From NCBI GenBank assembly GCA_015501075.1, contig JADNYJ010000158.1, forward strand, positions 24,186 to 88,185: a DNA stretch of 64,000 nucleotides, given 5' to 3'. The notes beneath the pieces are model-generated. The model was not told the DNA's origin. It worked only from the letters and a program-made list of their open reading frames with translations, and did no database searches. Numbering within the stretch: position 1 is the first letter of the stretch; the number at the start of each line of letters is the position of its first letter. This document shows, piece after piece, positions 46,418 to 59,636 of this stretch. The DNA comes from Gymnopilus junonius. Lineage: Eukaryota > Basidiomycota > Agaricomycetes > Agaricales > Galerinaceae. The position numbers and the translations under genes are program-made.

Positions 46418-49400
46418 TTAAATGTAGAAAGGTATGCCATAGACAACAGGCGCCGCGCCTGTAAGGTATTTAAGTTTGCATGAATTCCGAGATTGCGACA
46501 CAGCAGTGACTATCGAAGTTGGGTTCCTGGAGTTTTTCTCCTTCGATAAGTTGCCTGATAGCCCCAGTTTGTCAAAAACAGCTTGAGAGATTTTGTCTAT
46601 ATCCTTGTCAGTAACATCCCAAAGATTTGCAACGAGTGTTGGACTAGAAAATAGATTAAGGTCGGTATGTAGAATGCCGGAAAAGGGCTTACCATCCTGC
46701 CAACATGTAGTTGTAGGGTGTCCCGGTTCTATCGAAGTCACCCATGTCACGTAATGCTCCCGAGGAACAGCCCCAAAGCATTGTCGCTGCACATGTCGGA
46801 AGACTGCGAATCCTATGGGAACGAATATATTGCTCTCCTCCTCCATGTCCGAAATATCTGAGCCAAAACTATCAGAAAATAAAGGGGACAGTGGCATATA
46901 ACTCACACGACGAGATCCTGGGATTTGAGAGCGTTCACAAACTGTTGCTCACTTATGTTCTCCCCGATGACGCCATCCCATCCGGCCGTCTTCATGTCTT
47001 TCGCCCAGTCACGGAAACGTTCTTCAGTACGGCTCAAATCTCCGCTGGGATTGAGAATGAAGAAGCCCTTCCTCGGGTCCACGACTGCACCCTCATAACC
47101 CTCAGAGGCTTGAGCGGTCGATTGCCGCTTCAACTTGGCATAGGTGATTCTGTCGTGCAAGAACTGGCTGCTAGGAATACGGCTGACACTTCTTCCTCGT
47201 AAAATAGGCATGCTTTCCCAAGGGAGTCCTTGTACATTTCTGTCCAGGACCAAAAACAAATGTTCATCCGGGCATGCGGTGGACGATTTATACTGACGCT
47301 CCTTCACAACCTTGGAAGTATACTCCTCTAGAACGGTGCGCAAATCGACAACGACTAGATCAATATCCACTTCTGCGATTGCGACCGGCACTCCATGGAA
47401 TTGATATAGATCCAAGACGAAATATACGAGGTCTTCCAGCTCTTCATCGCGGCACTTTGGAGACAAGGTCGAAAAACATTCAACAATAGTATCGTCGAGA
47501 GCAAATTGACTAGGCGACGGCACGGGCATTTGGGCCGACGATGTCTTCCTATGAGCAGAGGCAGATTTCAACTTCGGCTTCTTGTCCTTGACATGCAGAC
47601 CGCGATGGAAAATCTTCTCAAACTGAGCCCTCAGTTCAGAAATTGACTCAGGAGACATGTTTGACCTCGGACTCAGGACCGTCTAGAATGAGAAAAGGAA
47701 TTAGTGAAGTAAGACGGATATGATAAAGAAACCCACTTTGAAAGCGCCTAGCCAGCAATACTCAATATTTTCCAGAAGCTCGCGCATGCGAACATCAAGC
47801 CGCCCTCGTTCTTTCCACCAATTAGACCGCGCCTCATCATCGTCAGCCTTAATATTGATGGCAATTTTAGTGCATTCGTCGCTGGCGCGCACAATGTCCT
47901 TGAGTTCCTGAATGGCACCCTCGAACGTCAAATGTTCATCCTCATCCCCGCCACCATGGTCCCTCCGACCTTTCAAAGGTATACAAAAAATGAGAGGCGT
48001 TTTTGCTGAAGAGCCTCCTTGTTGTCTCGAAATGAAAAGGGAACTCTTGTCCGGAGTTACGGCGATGTTAATCACGGTCCAGCTGGCAGGCAGGCCAGCC
48101 ATTTCGGAAGCAGAAAGAACTGAAGGTTGAAGAGTTTGGGCACGATACTTGTCGCGAACGCTTGTCCAATAATCCTGCAAGGCAATCTGTGTGGTATCCA
48201 AGGTATCCTCTTCATCATCAGATTCAGAAGTAGGCGTCAGACTAAACTTCGCAGGTCGGGCCTTGGAGGAACGTGGAAGTGGAGAACCACTACCGGAGAG
48301 AAGTGGCCATTGCAAGTCATCGACACATTGAGGGGGGAATTTGTGAATTATGGCGTCCAACATATCACGATGTAGCGTCAGAGCTGCGGAACAATCTTGG
48401 AAAGGTACGCAGTCAGCTTGTAGAGAAGTACGCAATGCTCCAAGCCCTCACCTAATAACCCTGCCATCACAGAAGGTACATCAGGCCGCTTGTCACCTAG
48501 CGAAGTGCGGAATGCTCCAATGAGGGTTAACAGCTTTGCAGCTTCACGGACTTTAATCACGTTTCCCTTTGACGATGTCATACCCAGATGGGCCCAGAAA
48601 TGTTCCTCGGCACTCGCCAAGGCGTCAACGATTTCGTTAGTTGACAGTGATAGGCGTACTTGTTCCTTGCCGCTCATGCCCAAGGGCACAGCAATTGCTA
48701 TCAACCAATGTGAGCTTGGTGACACTGAAAGAGAAAATATTTCACACTTACTTGATTCAGTGAGGGAGCTCAGGAACATATCACTACGGAAACGACCATA
48801 TACGCCATGCAAAGTCAATCTGCCCAGCAGTGCATTTTCTTCGGCCTAGAGATATCAAAGTCAGCAGCATCGAACAAAGTTTTTAATCTGATAGATACCT
48901 TGCTCTGAGGAGAAGTCGACGAAAGCGACAAAAGTTTCTCGAGGGTCGAATTGAACACGTCGCCAACGTCATCCCGAAGAAACCACACTAACCTTCGGAT
49001 GAGTCAAGTATCAGTAGCAAGTACAAGGTCACTCACATCGTTGAGAAAGAAGGGATGCCAACAGTTCCGGGGCCAGGACGTCCATACCATCATTTCTTCC
49101 AGGCGACGTTCCTAGAGATTTACGGGGACTATAGATAATTTCAGTAAACAAGAGGACATGTCGAAGTAGAAAAAAACCCACCCAAAAGCAAGATTATCGA
49201 ACTGCCGGAAGGCAGCATCAAGCTCTTCTAGCATAGCGACCGTCTCGTCAAACATTTGATGTACGTCTTGTTCCTCCAAATTCCGTGCCTCGCATTCCGC
49301 CTTCAAACGATTGACGTCAATGGCTTCAATCCCAGGCACATCCTTCAACAACTCTGCAGCCTTCACAAGGCTCGCTTGCGCATCCTCAAGCAGGCCCATG

Positions 49401-52400
49401 TGCAACTGCACCTCTCCTTGTCTCGCCAATGCATGGCTAGCCATGCCAGGAGCGTTCAGCTGTTGAGCTAGTTCGGCGGCTTGCCTGGCAAAATACTCCG
49501 CCTCACGTGCAGAACCTCGAAGGAAGTAGGCTTGTGTCAATGCAAACATAGTTGCCAGAAGTCCCTCGGAAATCCTCCACTCTAAACCATTGGCAAGTGG
49601 TCGTCGTTCAGCGGGCTTCTTCTCATTCGCGTTGGTGCCCTTAATTGAAGAGTCGGTCGTTGCTGGAGGAGCTTCCTTCAAGCTGGAAGTGTCAAAAGGG
49701 TCCGATTCACTGTGAGGCTGAGTAGGGGGATTAAGACGGACCAAGGCCTCCACTGCCCGATTCCACAGACGCAGTGACTGAAGGAGGCCTTCCAAAGAAG
49801 CAGTGATGTCACCCTGAAGCCCAATCAGTAATTTCAACTTCCAGGAGGTGTTAAAGACGTACCTTGGCATATTGAACCAAACCAAACACATAAGATGCCA
49901 AGGCAGCCAGCTCCAAAACCCGTGTACGAGCGTGGATACGCTGCTGAGTTGACAGTCCTTTCTGTTCAAGATCCAGCTGGTCTGAGATTTGCAAAGCTTC
50001 AATATACACTGTCGAGCTAAAATGGGAACACAGGTCACTATACACGTCAGCTGCAGAAGAAAAGAACTAAACCTCTTGGGCACATCTTCAATGACCGCCA
50101 ATGACTCGGAAAACCGGAGCAGGAACTGAACAGCAATATCACCAGAAGCCTGACCGCTTCGAACCATCTCAAGAGCAGGATTGAATATCGATGTCGCTCT
50201 CTTCAGTTTTCCTAGTGCGACGTATTGATGGGCTAGATCCAAAGAGGCTAGGATGTAACCTACAACATTGTTCAACGCCAGTTCAATCCTTGTCACACCT
50301 AGACTCACCATCGCTTGTAGCTCCAACGTGCCGTTGGGCTAGTTTCCTAGTCATGTCCAGCAGGCGGGCTTTGGGCAAGATCAGTGATAAGAACCCTAGA
50401 ATCCGAGCAGATAACTCTGTTATGGAAAAGAATCAACCAGCTTGAACTCGTGATAAGAGAGATGAAGGGCGAACGTAAAAGAGATAAAAATTTGTCGAAA
50501 TTATCGAACGCCAGCGGTGCAGGTTGGCTTGATGATACCCCCTCCAATGACCGACGAGGAGGCGTTTGCGGGACATTCACGGATACAGGTTGAAGAACTA
50601 CCGAAATGATAAGAAACGAGATCAACTTTCACCTCCTTAAAGAAGGCAAAAAAGGAAGGACAACTTACCACCTCTCGTCCTAAGCTTCGGTGTGACAGGA
50701 TTGACATCAGCCTTGGTAGTCTTGGTCGTTTCTTAGTCGTCCTGACACTCCTTGTCGGAATAGCCTTCCTCGGCGCAGCAGGTGGCTGCACAGGCGCACG
50801 CTGACTCCTTGTCGTCCTCGTCCGCTTTGGAGAAACAACCTTTGACGAGGAAGCCACTATCTTCTTCACCACCTTCGGGCTGATGCTCTTTCTGGCTTTG
50901 GTAGGTTGGCTGGTATTCGGATTAAGAGTTCCATCAGCCTTCGACCCAGATCCAAGGGCTAGTTGGTCCTTGATGATCCGACAAGCTTCTTCGGTGCGCT
51001 GAGCCATGATGACGTGTTGTTCTGGATCTACACGTCGGTGGGCGTGGAGAGCGATCCATAGGTGGGCTGAGACGCGATATTGAGGGATGTAGTTACAAAG
51101 TTGACTGTCTCTTCCAAACGCCTACAAGAAATGGAAATTCCAATGAAAAAGACGTTCTCCGAAGAACAGAACAAAAAGAACCAACCTCCATACTCGCAAG
51201 CCCTTCAACATCCTTCCCGATCTCCTTCACATCTCGAAATCCAAGTGACGCACACCCATCTTGCGCTTGGTCCCTATACAGGAACTCCATACACCTAACC
51301 AAGATCCTCGAACGCCGAATAGGCATCGAGTCAGCCGCGCCAGCACCAACTTTGTAAACCCGCAGAGCATCCTTCAACAATCCTATAAAAACACACCTGA
51401 CGCCCTCTTTCCACCTGCTTGGCTCCAGACTATCGAGCTGTCTTTCCAGAAGAGCACCAGCCACGCTGGGATCCAGCAGCGTTGAAGAGGGACCCGGGTT
51501 CAAGCCCAAACTTCCTGACGTGGCAGCTGCAGCCCGCTGTGAAGGCGTGTAAATGACAGCGGAAAGCAAGGAGACCTCTTCAGGAGGTAAGAAAGCTCGC
51601 AAGCACCCATATATGACACTCTGTCCACAAGAGCAACGAGCTGCTTTACATTTTGACTGGACGAAAACCCGAACAGGGCGTCGGGTGCTTGAACGTCGCT
51701 CTGAGCTAGCAGACCCGAGAACGCATACGGAAACGCGTGAATAGCTTGCTTGAACGCGTCATATGCATGCTATCATACCAAGAATCAGACTCGAGTAAAT
51801 GAGCACAAGAAGGAAAATAACCTACCTTCCGATCCCCATTCTTCGAATAACAAACTCCCAACAGCTCCCACCTCCTGAAAAGCTGTTCCTCCAACTGCGT
51901 CCACTCCTTCTCTCGTGCCTCGTTAACCTGTTCCGGCCGAGGCCGAGGCAACCTCAATGCCTTCCCGCCCAAATTACACGATTCCACAAGAAATGGTACG
52001 GCACTGCCGTACCTCATAGCTTGGTACAAAGACCCCGCAAATTATAAAATGCCCCGAGATACATCGGGTGTAATTTGCAATGTCGACTATCTCGTCTGCT
52101 GGGCCTGATAATGCTAATGTGGGTAAGCGGATGGTGGGTACGGTGTTGAGGATTGTCGTTGCTAAGGTGAGGTGCTCGAAAGCAGGAACGAATGTTTGTG
52201 GGTTTGTGACGTTGAGTTTCGTTCTTGAGAGGATGAAAAGGGTGTCGATGGACCTAGTTAGAAGGTCTCGTGTGAAAGAGGCTGAAAGGTCCTAAAAGAA
52301 TCCAAGAAAACGTTAACATGTCTTCGTGGACATCAAGGGAGAAAAAACTTACTGAAGAAGAGAGGACATTATGCAAACAGCCCACAACCTCAGAAAGTAG

Positions 52401-54071
52401 ACAGCGGAGTACATCATCCAAGGCACAAGCAGATGACGAAGACGAGACTGAAACCGGGTTTGCCTCAATAAATTTAAGGCACTGCCGGCGCAATTTCTCC
52501 AATGCACGATCAACCTTGCCAGAGATTCGCGCGAGTTCTGCTTCTTCCCTTGGTCTTCTCTCCGCAGTCGCTGGCCTGGGTTGGAGTAATATAGGCAGCG
52601 CCACCGAAGTCTTGAAAAGCTGGGTACAGCTCTCGATCGAGCCGAGTAATTCTGAAAATAAAGCTAAGCAAAAGAAAGAAGCAACGGGTAAGCGAAGTAA
52701 GGGTACCATTTGCATTTGCTTGCTTTTCAGGCAATTCAAGCATGAGGACAGTCTGTGAAAAGGAATTGTATATTTAGCTCCTTCAAGGACAGCCTCTTGC
52801 TGGGGCGTCCTCGCTTCAGCTGGAGGAGAGTCAGTTGACGCACTCGAGGATGGAGATGGTTGTGAAGAAGAAGGTTGCTGCATAAAGCCGTTGATCTTCT
52901 GCAGAATTGAAATATCGCCAGCCTGGAAAATTTTTCAAAGAGTGAACAAAGGCCAGTGATGGGCTATCCTTACCCGCTTCGCAAAGGCTGTCCAATGTTC
53001 GCAGAACCCAAGAATCCCTTGCCTGGATCGCCCACAGCCAAGAACGATTCCCGGTCCGACCTCTGCTCAGCGAGCCGGATAAGTTCACTTAGGCATGCAT
53101 CACCATACTCGTTGCCTGTTCTTCCGCCTTTGATGGCGTTGCTTTCGCGAATGCCGTTGCGAATCTAGTAACCTGGTCCCAAAAAGTGGTGGCCTCAATT
53201 GTTCCAGGGGAAGTATGGATCAGACAACGCAAGGCATAGCTGCGAAGTATGAAGAGCGACTGTGGACGTGCGCCCTCTTTGCCTTGCTGGATGGTGATGA
53301 AGATGGAGAGCAAGTTTCGTGAGAGCCGTGTAGGTCCGAGTAAGTAAAGAATCCGTATGTTTGGAGGGAAGGGGGGTGAATAGCGGCAGCCATGAGAGCA
53401 AAGAACGTGTAGAGGGCGAAACTAGAATGTTTGAGAGGTCGTCTATGGTATCTTGAGTTTGAGCCTTGACGACAATGGCGTAAAAAGATAAGTGGAAACT
53501 AGATTTAATATCACAGGATCCGATGTTGACGATGGTGGTTCTGGCAAAGAAAGAAGGTTGGTGGGCTCTGCAGCATTTTGAGAAGGGCGCAGAGGCGAGG
53601 TTGCATGTCTACAAGGGCACCAGACGCCAAATCATACTAAAGAACGCGTAAGCACACTGTAATATCGACTTGTTCCAGGCATACCATTTCCAATGCCATA
53701 AGCTTTCCCAATACACTTCCCGCCGCACGTTCAACGTCCAAATCTCCTGAGCGCTGTCTTCTCAGAACTAAAAGACTCTTCGCAGCTTTTGAGGCCGCAG
53801 ACGTCACAGTGGTGAGTGTCGTTTTCGAGGCGTCCTTTGACGACCTCTTCCACCGCGATTGCACTACACCACTCAGAGCCTGGGAAGCTTCATTCACAGA
53901 ACGCATAGCCTGGACCTTGTTGTCACTACCATCCGCCTTCTCCTTCCCTTTGGCACTCGCAAATGTGAGTTTTGTCGCCAAAGCACTTGCAAGTTCATCC
54001 GCGTCCAAGGGTTCTACTTTTGCGAGTTTGGGTGGTTGACGTGTTGGTTTGCGACGAGCTGTGGTAGCCAT
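46418..54071 (-). CDS. esp1: Separase (peptidase C50)
   Basis: The cysteine protease that cleaves cohesin at anaphase onset. The catalytic region is at the 3' end: ENIEYCWLGAFK, HLFLVLDRNVQGLPWESMP, a SLPTCAATMLWGCSSG segment, and VDPRKGFFILNPSGDLSRT. The dyad is His in YFGHGGGEQY (codon 46845-46847) and Cys in LWGCSSGALRD (codon 46767-46769). The last exon gives PTLVANLWDVTDKDIDK and stops at 46418. Upstream exons to ATG 54071 (MATTARRKPTRQPPKLAKV) encode a long helical arm: TPR-like segments at 50326-49112 (YFARQAAELAQQLNAPGMAS, EVQLHMGLLEDAQASLVKAA), a basic Ser/Pro/Lys linker at about 51007-50700, and poorly conserved helices from 54071 to 51093. About fifteen exons are needed; not every junction was resolved, so small exon errors are likely in 51000-54000. 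Confidence 0.9.
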
Positions 54072-54935
54072 ACTAAGAGATCACCGAAAAAGATAGACGT
54101 GTATATAATCCAAAGGCCAATGTATGTCGTGAAGAAAGGAAAGGAGGAAATCCAGCGTTCTTATGTGTTCAATCACAATGGACGGATGCCAGGTGTGTGG
54201 GCTCGTGAAGGAAAAACGCGGTCACGTGGTACGCCACGCGTTATTTGCTGTTGTTTAGATCCACCACTCCAAAGAGACCGACGCCGGAAACTGCAACTTG
54301 AAGGGCTCTTCGACTTGTGCATATCGTAACTGATTCAGTAGACGACTCCAAGCGTCAAGTAAGCACATCAAAATTTTGTCTGGCACACGCGAGGGCCGTG
54401 GGTGTGTAGATTGTTTCTCTCCTTTTAGAATTTCTCTAGTTTCAAAATATGAAAGGAAACGCATGGGCCAAATCGCATCAACACACAGTGAATTCAAATG
54501 CCCACCATCAGTAATCGGAACTCCGAGGGTTATGCAGGACTGGTTTGATTGGACCTCTTGCGCGCAAGGAGCAATACGATCAAGAAACCGACCAACTGGC
54601 GGGACCAATCGAAGGGGCCCACATTTGTTTTTCTGTTTTGCCGGAAGAGATGGTTGTTCGTTGCTACTGGTGTGAAGAATGCAGCCAATTCTGTGTAACT
54701 GATTTTACACCCTTCAAATCTTCTCAGCATCTTTGCCTGGCTCTATTTCCTGGATAGCTTGCGGTATTCCTTTGAGTAGAACAATCATCAACATGTTATC
54801 TTCACGACTGGATTTGGACAGTAAAGGATCGACTCCTGAAGTGGGCGACTACTTTGTGGGTCCCTGGAACGCTCGGTCTAGCTGCCCTGAACCAAAGCAC
54901 GGTCACCAAGATATTGGGCGTTTCGTGCAGGGTCG
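54072..54935. other. Intergenic upstream of separase
   Basis: This contains the separase promoter. A 117-codon minus frame (54255-54608) and a 111-codon plus frame (54733-55068) are open, but neither has a recognised domain or clear splice support. Confidence 0.35.
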
Positions 54936-56676
54936 ATGTTCTCCGATTCCAATATCCCATTTTTTAAATCCAAGGGCGAACGAATCGCCGCGCAGTTTGA
55001 ATTCTTGCGACAAAAATCCGCCTCGGGCCTCGGAGAACCTTTTCTGCTTAGTCCAATGTCCCTCCTAGACCATCTCAATGTTCTTGTTTCCTCATGTCCT
55101 GCAAGGACGTCCAGTCGTCCTTGGATTACAACTCATATTCATTCGATTCCTCAAAGTCGGTCTGCTGACAAGAAGCCGAATCTAGATGGGGCCGCCTCTG
55201 GATCGAACTCTGCATCTTCATTCTGTCTTCGCAGATTAGCAATCCCAAAGCGCTGCGTTCTGCGCCTACAAATGCTCCAGCGTTTTTACACCATGCAATA
55301 CCAACACCACGGTTATCCTAGTCCCATTATGGCTAAAAATTCCTCGTTCTTCTCCATTTTGACTGGCACTTCCACTGTTCCTGGATACGTTAGTGAGGAC
55401 TACATAAGCTTTGCGCTCAACGTCGAACCCTTTCTCTCGCTATTCCTTTACTTTGTTCCCTTCTGTGGCGCATCTCTACGAAACATGAATTACTCAACCC
55501 CTTATGCCTCTCAAGTTCACTCTCGAAAATTATCTTCTGTCACATCCACCAGTGGAGGATTATCAAAACGCCGCACAAGACATTCCATTCCAAGCCACAC
55601 CACACCAGAACCCTTGCATATATCCTATACTCATCGCAATGGTCTGAATTCCTCACGGACGAATACCACGCCACGAGATAACCCTCGTTCCTCTATTTCC
55701 TCTCTCCCTGTTTGCGCAGTGGCGCAGAGCTCAAACATAAATACAGACCCTTCTCCTCCCACTTTCTCCTTCACCTCATCAAGAACCCTTCCGTGCCCAC
55801 TTTATTGGTGGGACGACACCAGCTTTACCGTTTGTCATCGTCTTTGTTCCATGGTAGTCGATATATTCAATGACTCTATTCCGTCTAGACACCCTTGAAG
55901 CCCGGCGAACAAGCTATTGTTCGAAGGTTCGTTGCGAAAGATGGATGTTGGACATCCTGGGAGAGAGGTGTCGTGCTTCGTAGAGGAACAATATCGGACC
56001 AGGTTCGTCATCCTGCAATACCGTCACTTCTCCCACATGATCAGATTAATCTTATTATATTTTCAGTTGGGCGTGAGGCCGTGGGGATACCTTGTCCAAC
56101 ACAGTGGATTTGCATTAAAAACTGCTACATATACGCCATTCCTTGGAGAAATATTTGGGACGAGTATACCTGCAGAATCTCTAATCGACATCACGCAATG
56201 CAGTGAGCGCTACAGGACCCTGGAACGGGTATTTTCTATCCGCCCACACTTTTCTGAAGTTTAAACTGACATGGCCGTGATAGAGAAAAGTCTACGCTCG
56301 TGTCGAAGACGCCAGACTAGCGATATCTCCGGTCTCAGAAGTGTGGATTGAAGCCGCCATTAGAGTCAGCTTTACATTCAGTCTATGAGAAAGAAGGCAT
56401 GTGTTCAACGTCCTTCATTTATATCGCCAGGGATATGATCAGAATAATCAACTTGAAGTCACCGCTTTGTCAAGCAAATTCAAAGGACAAATATTCAAGG
56501 CACTGGAAGTTCTTCCTTATATTCCGGAATCAGCAATGTGGTGTCTAGAAAATGGTCAAGCTGTCATGAGAGATACTAAGACTGGAGTTCACATATACCT
56601 GAAGGAACATTCGAAGCAAGGCCCGGGTACGAGAGGGTGCACGTCTGATGATTGTGACACATCCGTATATTCGTGA
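54936..56676 (+). CDS. Uncharacterised multi-exon gene, Ser/Thr/Pro-rich N-terminus
   Basis: A 320-codon open frame begins near 54936 (MFSDSNIPFFKSKGERIAAQ) and is rich in Ser, Thr and Pro. Several phase-0 junctions then extend it: RLCSM to TPLKPGEQAIVRRFVAKDG (35-nt intron 55855-55889), RRGTISDQ to LGVRPWGYLVQHSGFALK, and YRTLER to RKVYARVEDARLAISPVSE. A last exon holds LEVTALSSKFKGQIFKALEV and ends near 56676. Four consistent junctions support a real gene, but the first intron is very short and the exact start is uncertain. The KPGEQAIVRR...SWERGVVLR segment could be a small SH3/Tudor-like barrel; this is a guess. Confidence 0.42.
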
Positions 56677-57260
56677 AGTGCAGAGAAATTTTGTAGACTA
56701 GGTCTGCAAGTTATTAGGACGGGACGGGCACCTGCGGTTCGAGTGATAGTCATTGACCCGAATGAATTCAAAGTAAGAAGTTTGATTCCTGTAATAGTAA
56801 GCTCGTCGGACGGACCCATCGATCACATCTGTAAGACGGACTGCGACCCTTCAGTGCCCTGGTCATCTTGTGAGTGACGAATTGGATCTAAGAATCAGGC
56901 CCCACAGTAGACGCTTACCAAATGAAGGCATAAAACCTAAAAAAGGCTTTAGCAAGTGACTGGTCACTTGTTAACCAGGGTAGTGATCATGAGGCACCGG
57001 GTGCAAGGTAAATAGTCGGACCTGATCAAATTTCAAAGCAAGACGTTGGATGCGAACCTAGGCTCTTCCGCTTTACCTCCCAATGGGACCGTCTACGGGC
57101 AATCGCCAACGTTATCGTCATCGTCGTCATCGCCATCATCATCTTAGCACAGCGGATAGGGGTCGCGTGAATGAAACATTACTACTAGACGAAGAGGAGT
57201 ACCAGTAACCTGCACCATCCTCGACATTCCTTGTCAGTAAATTATCACTATAATTCAGAG
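56677..57260. other. Intergenic, no gene seen
   Basis: Spacer and promoter region before the F-box gene. A run of TCA/TCG triplets lies at about 57113-57142. Confidence 0.4.
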
Positions 57261-58740
57261 ATGGATTCTGTGAAACTGAACGACCGCACACATCCTAACC
57301 TTCCGCTCGAAATCTTGTACCAGATCGTCGATGACGTCTATACCGCACAGGACCACCAATTATTATCGTCCATTTCTCTCACATCCCATACTCTCCGCTT
57401 TCTTTGCAACAAAAAGCGATTTGCTAGTATTCTTCTTGACAGCTGCGAGGAACATGCTTTGATGGCCCGAGTTCGTGGACTTCGCGACCTCATCAACGCG
57501 GAATATTCCCATCAGCGGCCACCAACAGAGATGATAGGCATTTCATCATTCATCATGACCTTTTCGCTACGCTCAGTGGTGTTCTCCTGTGTGCTGAACA
57601 ATGAACTCATGGCCCCTATCATGAAAAGGTTATTCCGCAAGGATGGCGTCCTCATATCGCCTTTATCACCAAGACTCTTAGAGTTAGGTCCGGGTTTCTC
57701 AATCAGGCCAACGGTCCCAGTCGCAGAATGGGGCACATTTTGCGAAGGGTTCATATCAGCTTTTCGTGACCTGTGCCAGAATTCTTTATTAACATCTCTC
57801 CACATGACGTATTCCGCTAATGTCCCTCGAAACCTCCTACATGGATCGAGCAAATTGAAGCATCTGAATTTATGGGCGGTTGACTTCGCCAATATTAATC
57901 ACGACATACCTTCCCCTAATCCAATCACTTTCAAGTACTCTGGTGGTGGTCCTTTTTTTCTTAGGTCACTTCACATATCGCACGAATTACCTCTCCCCAA
58001 TCTACTTGATGCGATTGGTCACGGCTCGGCGAGGATGACCAAACGTGGACTTGAAGAAGCCTTTTCTCAACTGAGAACGTTGAAAGCCAATCTTTCCCAC
58101 CACTGTTCAGTGGCTCCAATCATTCATGCGGCGAAGAACCTCCAATCTCTGGCGATGGCGAGCACAGGTAGGTTCTATTTACATCAAGAATCATGCGGAG
58201 ATTTATGAAAATCAAGTATCTTCCTATGGCCCCTCTCCAAGCTTTTCTTTAGATTATCACCACCTGTCATATTTGAAGTCTATCTTCATTTGCATCAGTT
58301 CATCCTTCCATCGACCAGATCATCCTGCGATGAAGGAGATGCCTGAGCTGGCTATTAGCTTGTTGGGCAAACGGATTCCTCCAAATGTGTCGAACATCGA
58401 TCTAACATTCAGAATATTTCAGTCAGTTTTTCAAAAATGCTCGGCAGAGCAGATTACTAGTCCTTTCGCTGTGCTCGCCTCGTACTTGCAAGGAAGCGAT
58501 TTCACTAAGTGCGTCCATATTACTATGCGTCTGCATTTTGAGCTTGGTGGTTTTATGGATGTCTCCAACAAAGAACGCATTCGCGAATGCTTTAACTGTG
58601 TATTCGGCCATGTGGGTCGGGAGGCTGATTTGGATTTGCAGTTTGTCATGAGCTCGATAGATTGGTGGGATAAGTGTCCAACCTTTTCTTTCCCACTGCC
58701 CCAGTCTACTGATGCCGATTACTGTTATGACGGAGCTTGA
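57261..58740 (+). CDS. F-box domain protein, LRR-like
   Basis: The start ATG at 57261 gives MDSVKLNDRTHPNLPLEILY; the F-box segment is LPLEILYQIVDDVYTAQDHQ with the usual following SLTSHTLRFLCNKKRF. The remainder (LLTSLHMTYSANVPRNLLH, KLKHLNLWAVDF, FLRSLHISHELPLPNLL, NLQSLAMAST) shows irregular leucine-rich repeats, as in many mushroom F-box proteins. One intron at about 58165-58251 joins AMAST to DYHHLSYLKSIFICISSS. The C-terminal part ends FPLPQSTDADYCYDGA at 58738-58740. About 460 residues, no breaks. It is not related to the F-box array at 35.7-46.2 kb. Probably an SCF adaptor of unknown substrate. Confidence 0.8.
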
Positions 58741-59636
58741 AATGAAATTTTTGTCTGGTCGAATCCACAGGTTCCAGGGCTTCTGAATTATATGATTTAG
58801 TAAGTAGATACAGATGACGCGCTTGTAATATACATGCAATTGAATGCAGTTGGATGATCAATAAACGGAGGTACAAAGTAGGAACAAATTCCCTTCTCAG
58901 CTATGTTGTAAGTTGGTTGTAAGTTAGAGCTATTTAAAGGCGAGTTTGAGTCCGTTATCTGCGCGCTTAGATTTCCAACACGGGCGCCATCACCCGTCAC
59001 GACGTGAACGAGTTCAAAAGTGGTGTGTATAGTGACGCGATTAATATAAAAAGAATATTTATCTTCGCTTGTTTGTGTATATACACTATATAAGCAGATA
59101 GGGGTCGGGATGTGCAGTGACAATTTCAGTTCCTGAGCACAACCAGTAAGATTTTGATGATGGCATCCCATTCGCGTTCAATACATCGTCAGCGTCCTAA
59201 ATCATGTCTGCTTTTTATTACTCCATCCATGGGACAAAATTCACTGGAGCCTGGATTGCGGATACTTATGTCAACTCCCCTTTTTGAAGTTAAAGTTGAA
59301 CTTGAGTTGAACTGAAGTAATTCAATATCCCACCCCTAGGTACCCCAATCTATACCTCATGGACAGTGTTTCGAAGTCACCCTTCGGAATCGTAATGATA
59401 TCTATTACCTACTTATCACAGTGATTGAATGATTCGAATCAAAGTCAAGTCTTCCAGCACCCTTCTGGCAGGCGCACACCCATCTTGAGCTTGATTCTTC
59501 AACTTCTTAGCTTCTCAGGTCCTTGGGGATCCTCACACCGAATTGCCCCATTTACTTTAAATTGCCTATCCACGATGTCCCTCAGCTCCCCATCACCCCA
59601 ACATTGCCCTTCAAGCTTCAAATTTCCAAATTCAAC
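58741..59636. other. Intergenic, no gene seen
   Basis: Spacer between the F-box gene and the KDZ module. A boundary of the KDZ transposon may lie here, but no terminal repeat was identified. Confidence 0.4.

Noticed and set aside
54255..54608. 117-codon minus frame upstream of separase
   Set aside because: No domain, no start context or splice partner that I could support.
57113..57142. TCA/TCG triplet run as a coding repeat
   Set aside because: It lies upstream of the F-box gene start and is not in an open frame connected to it; a simple repeat only.
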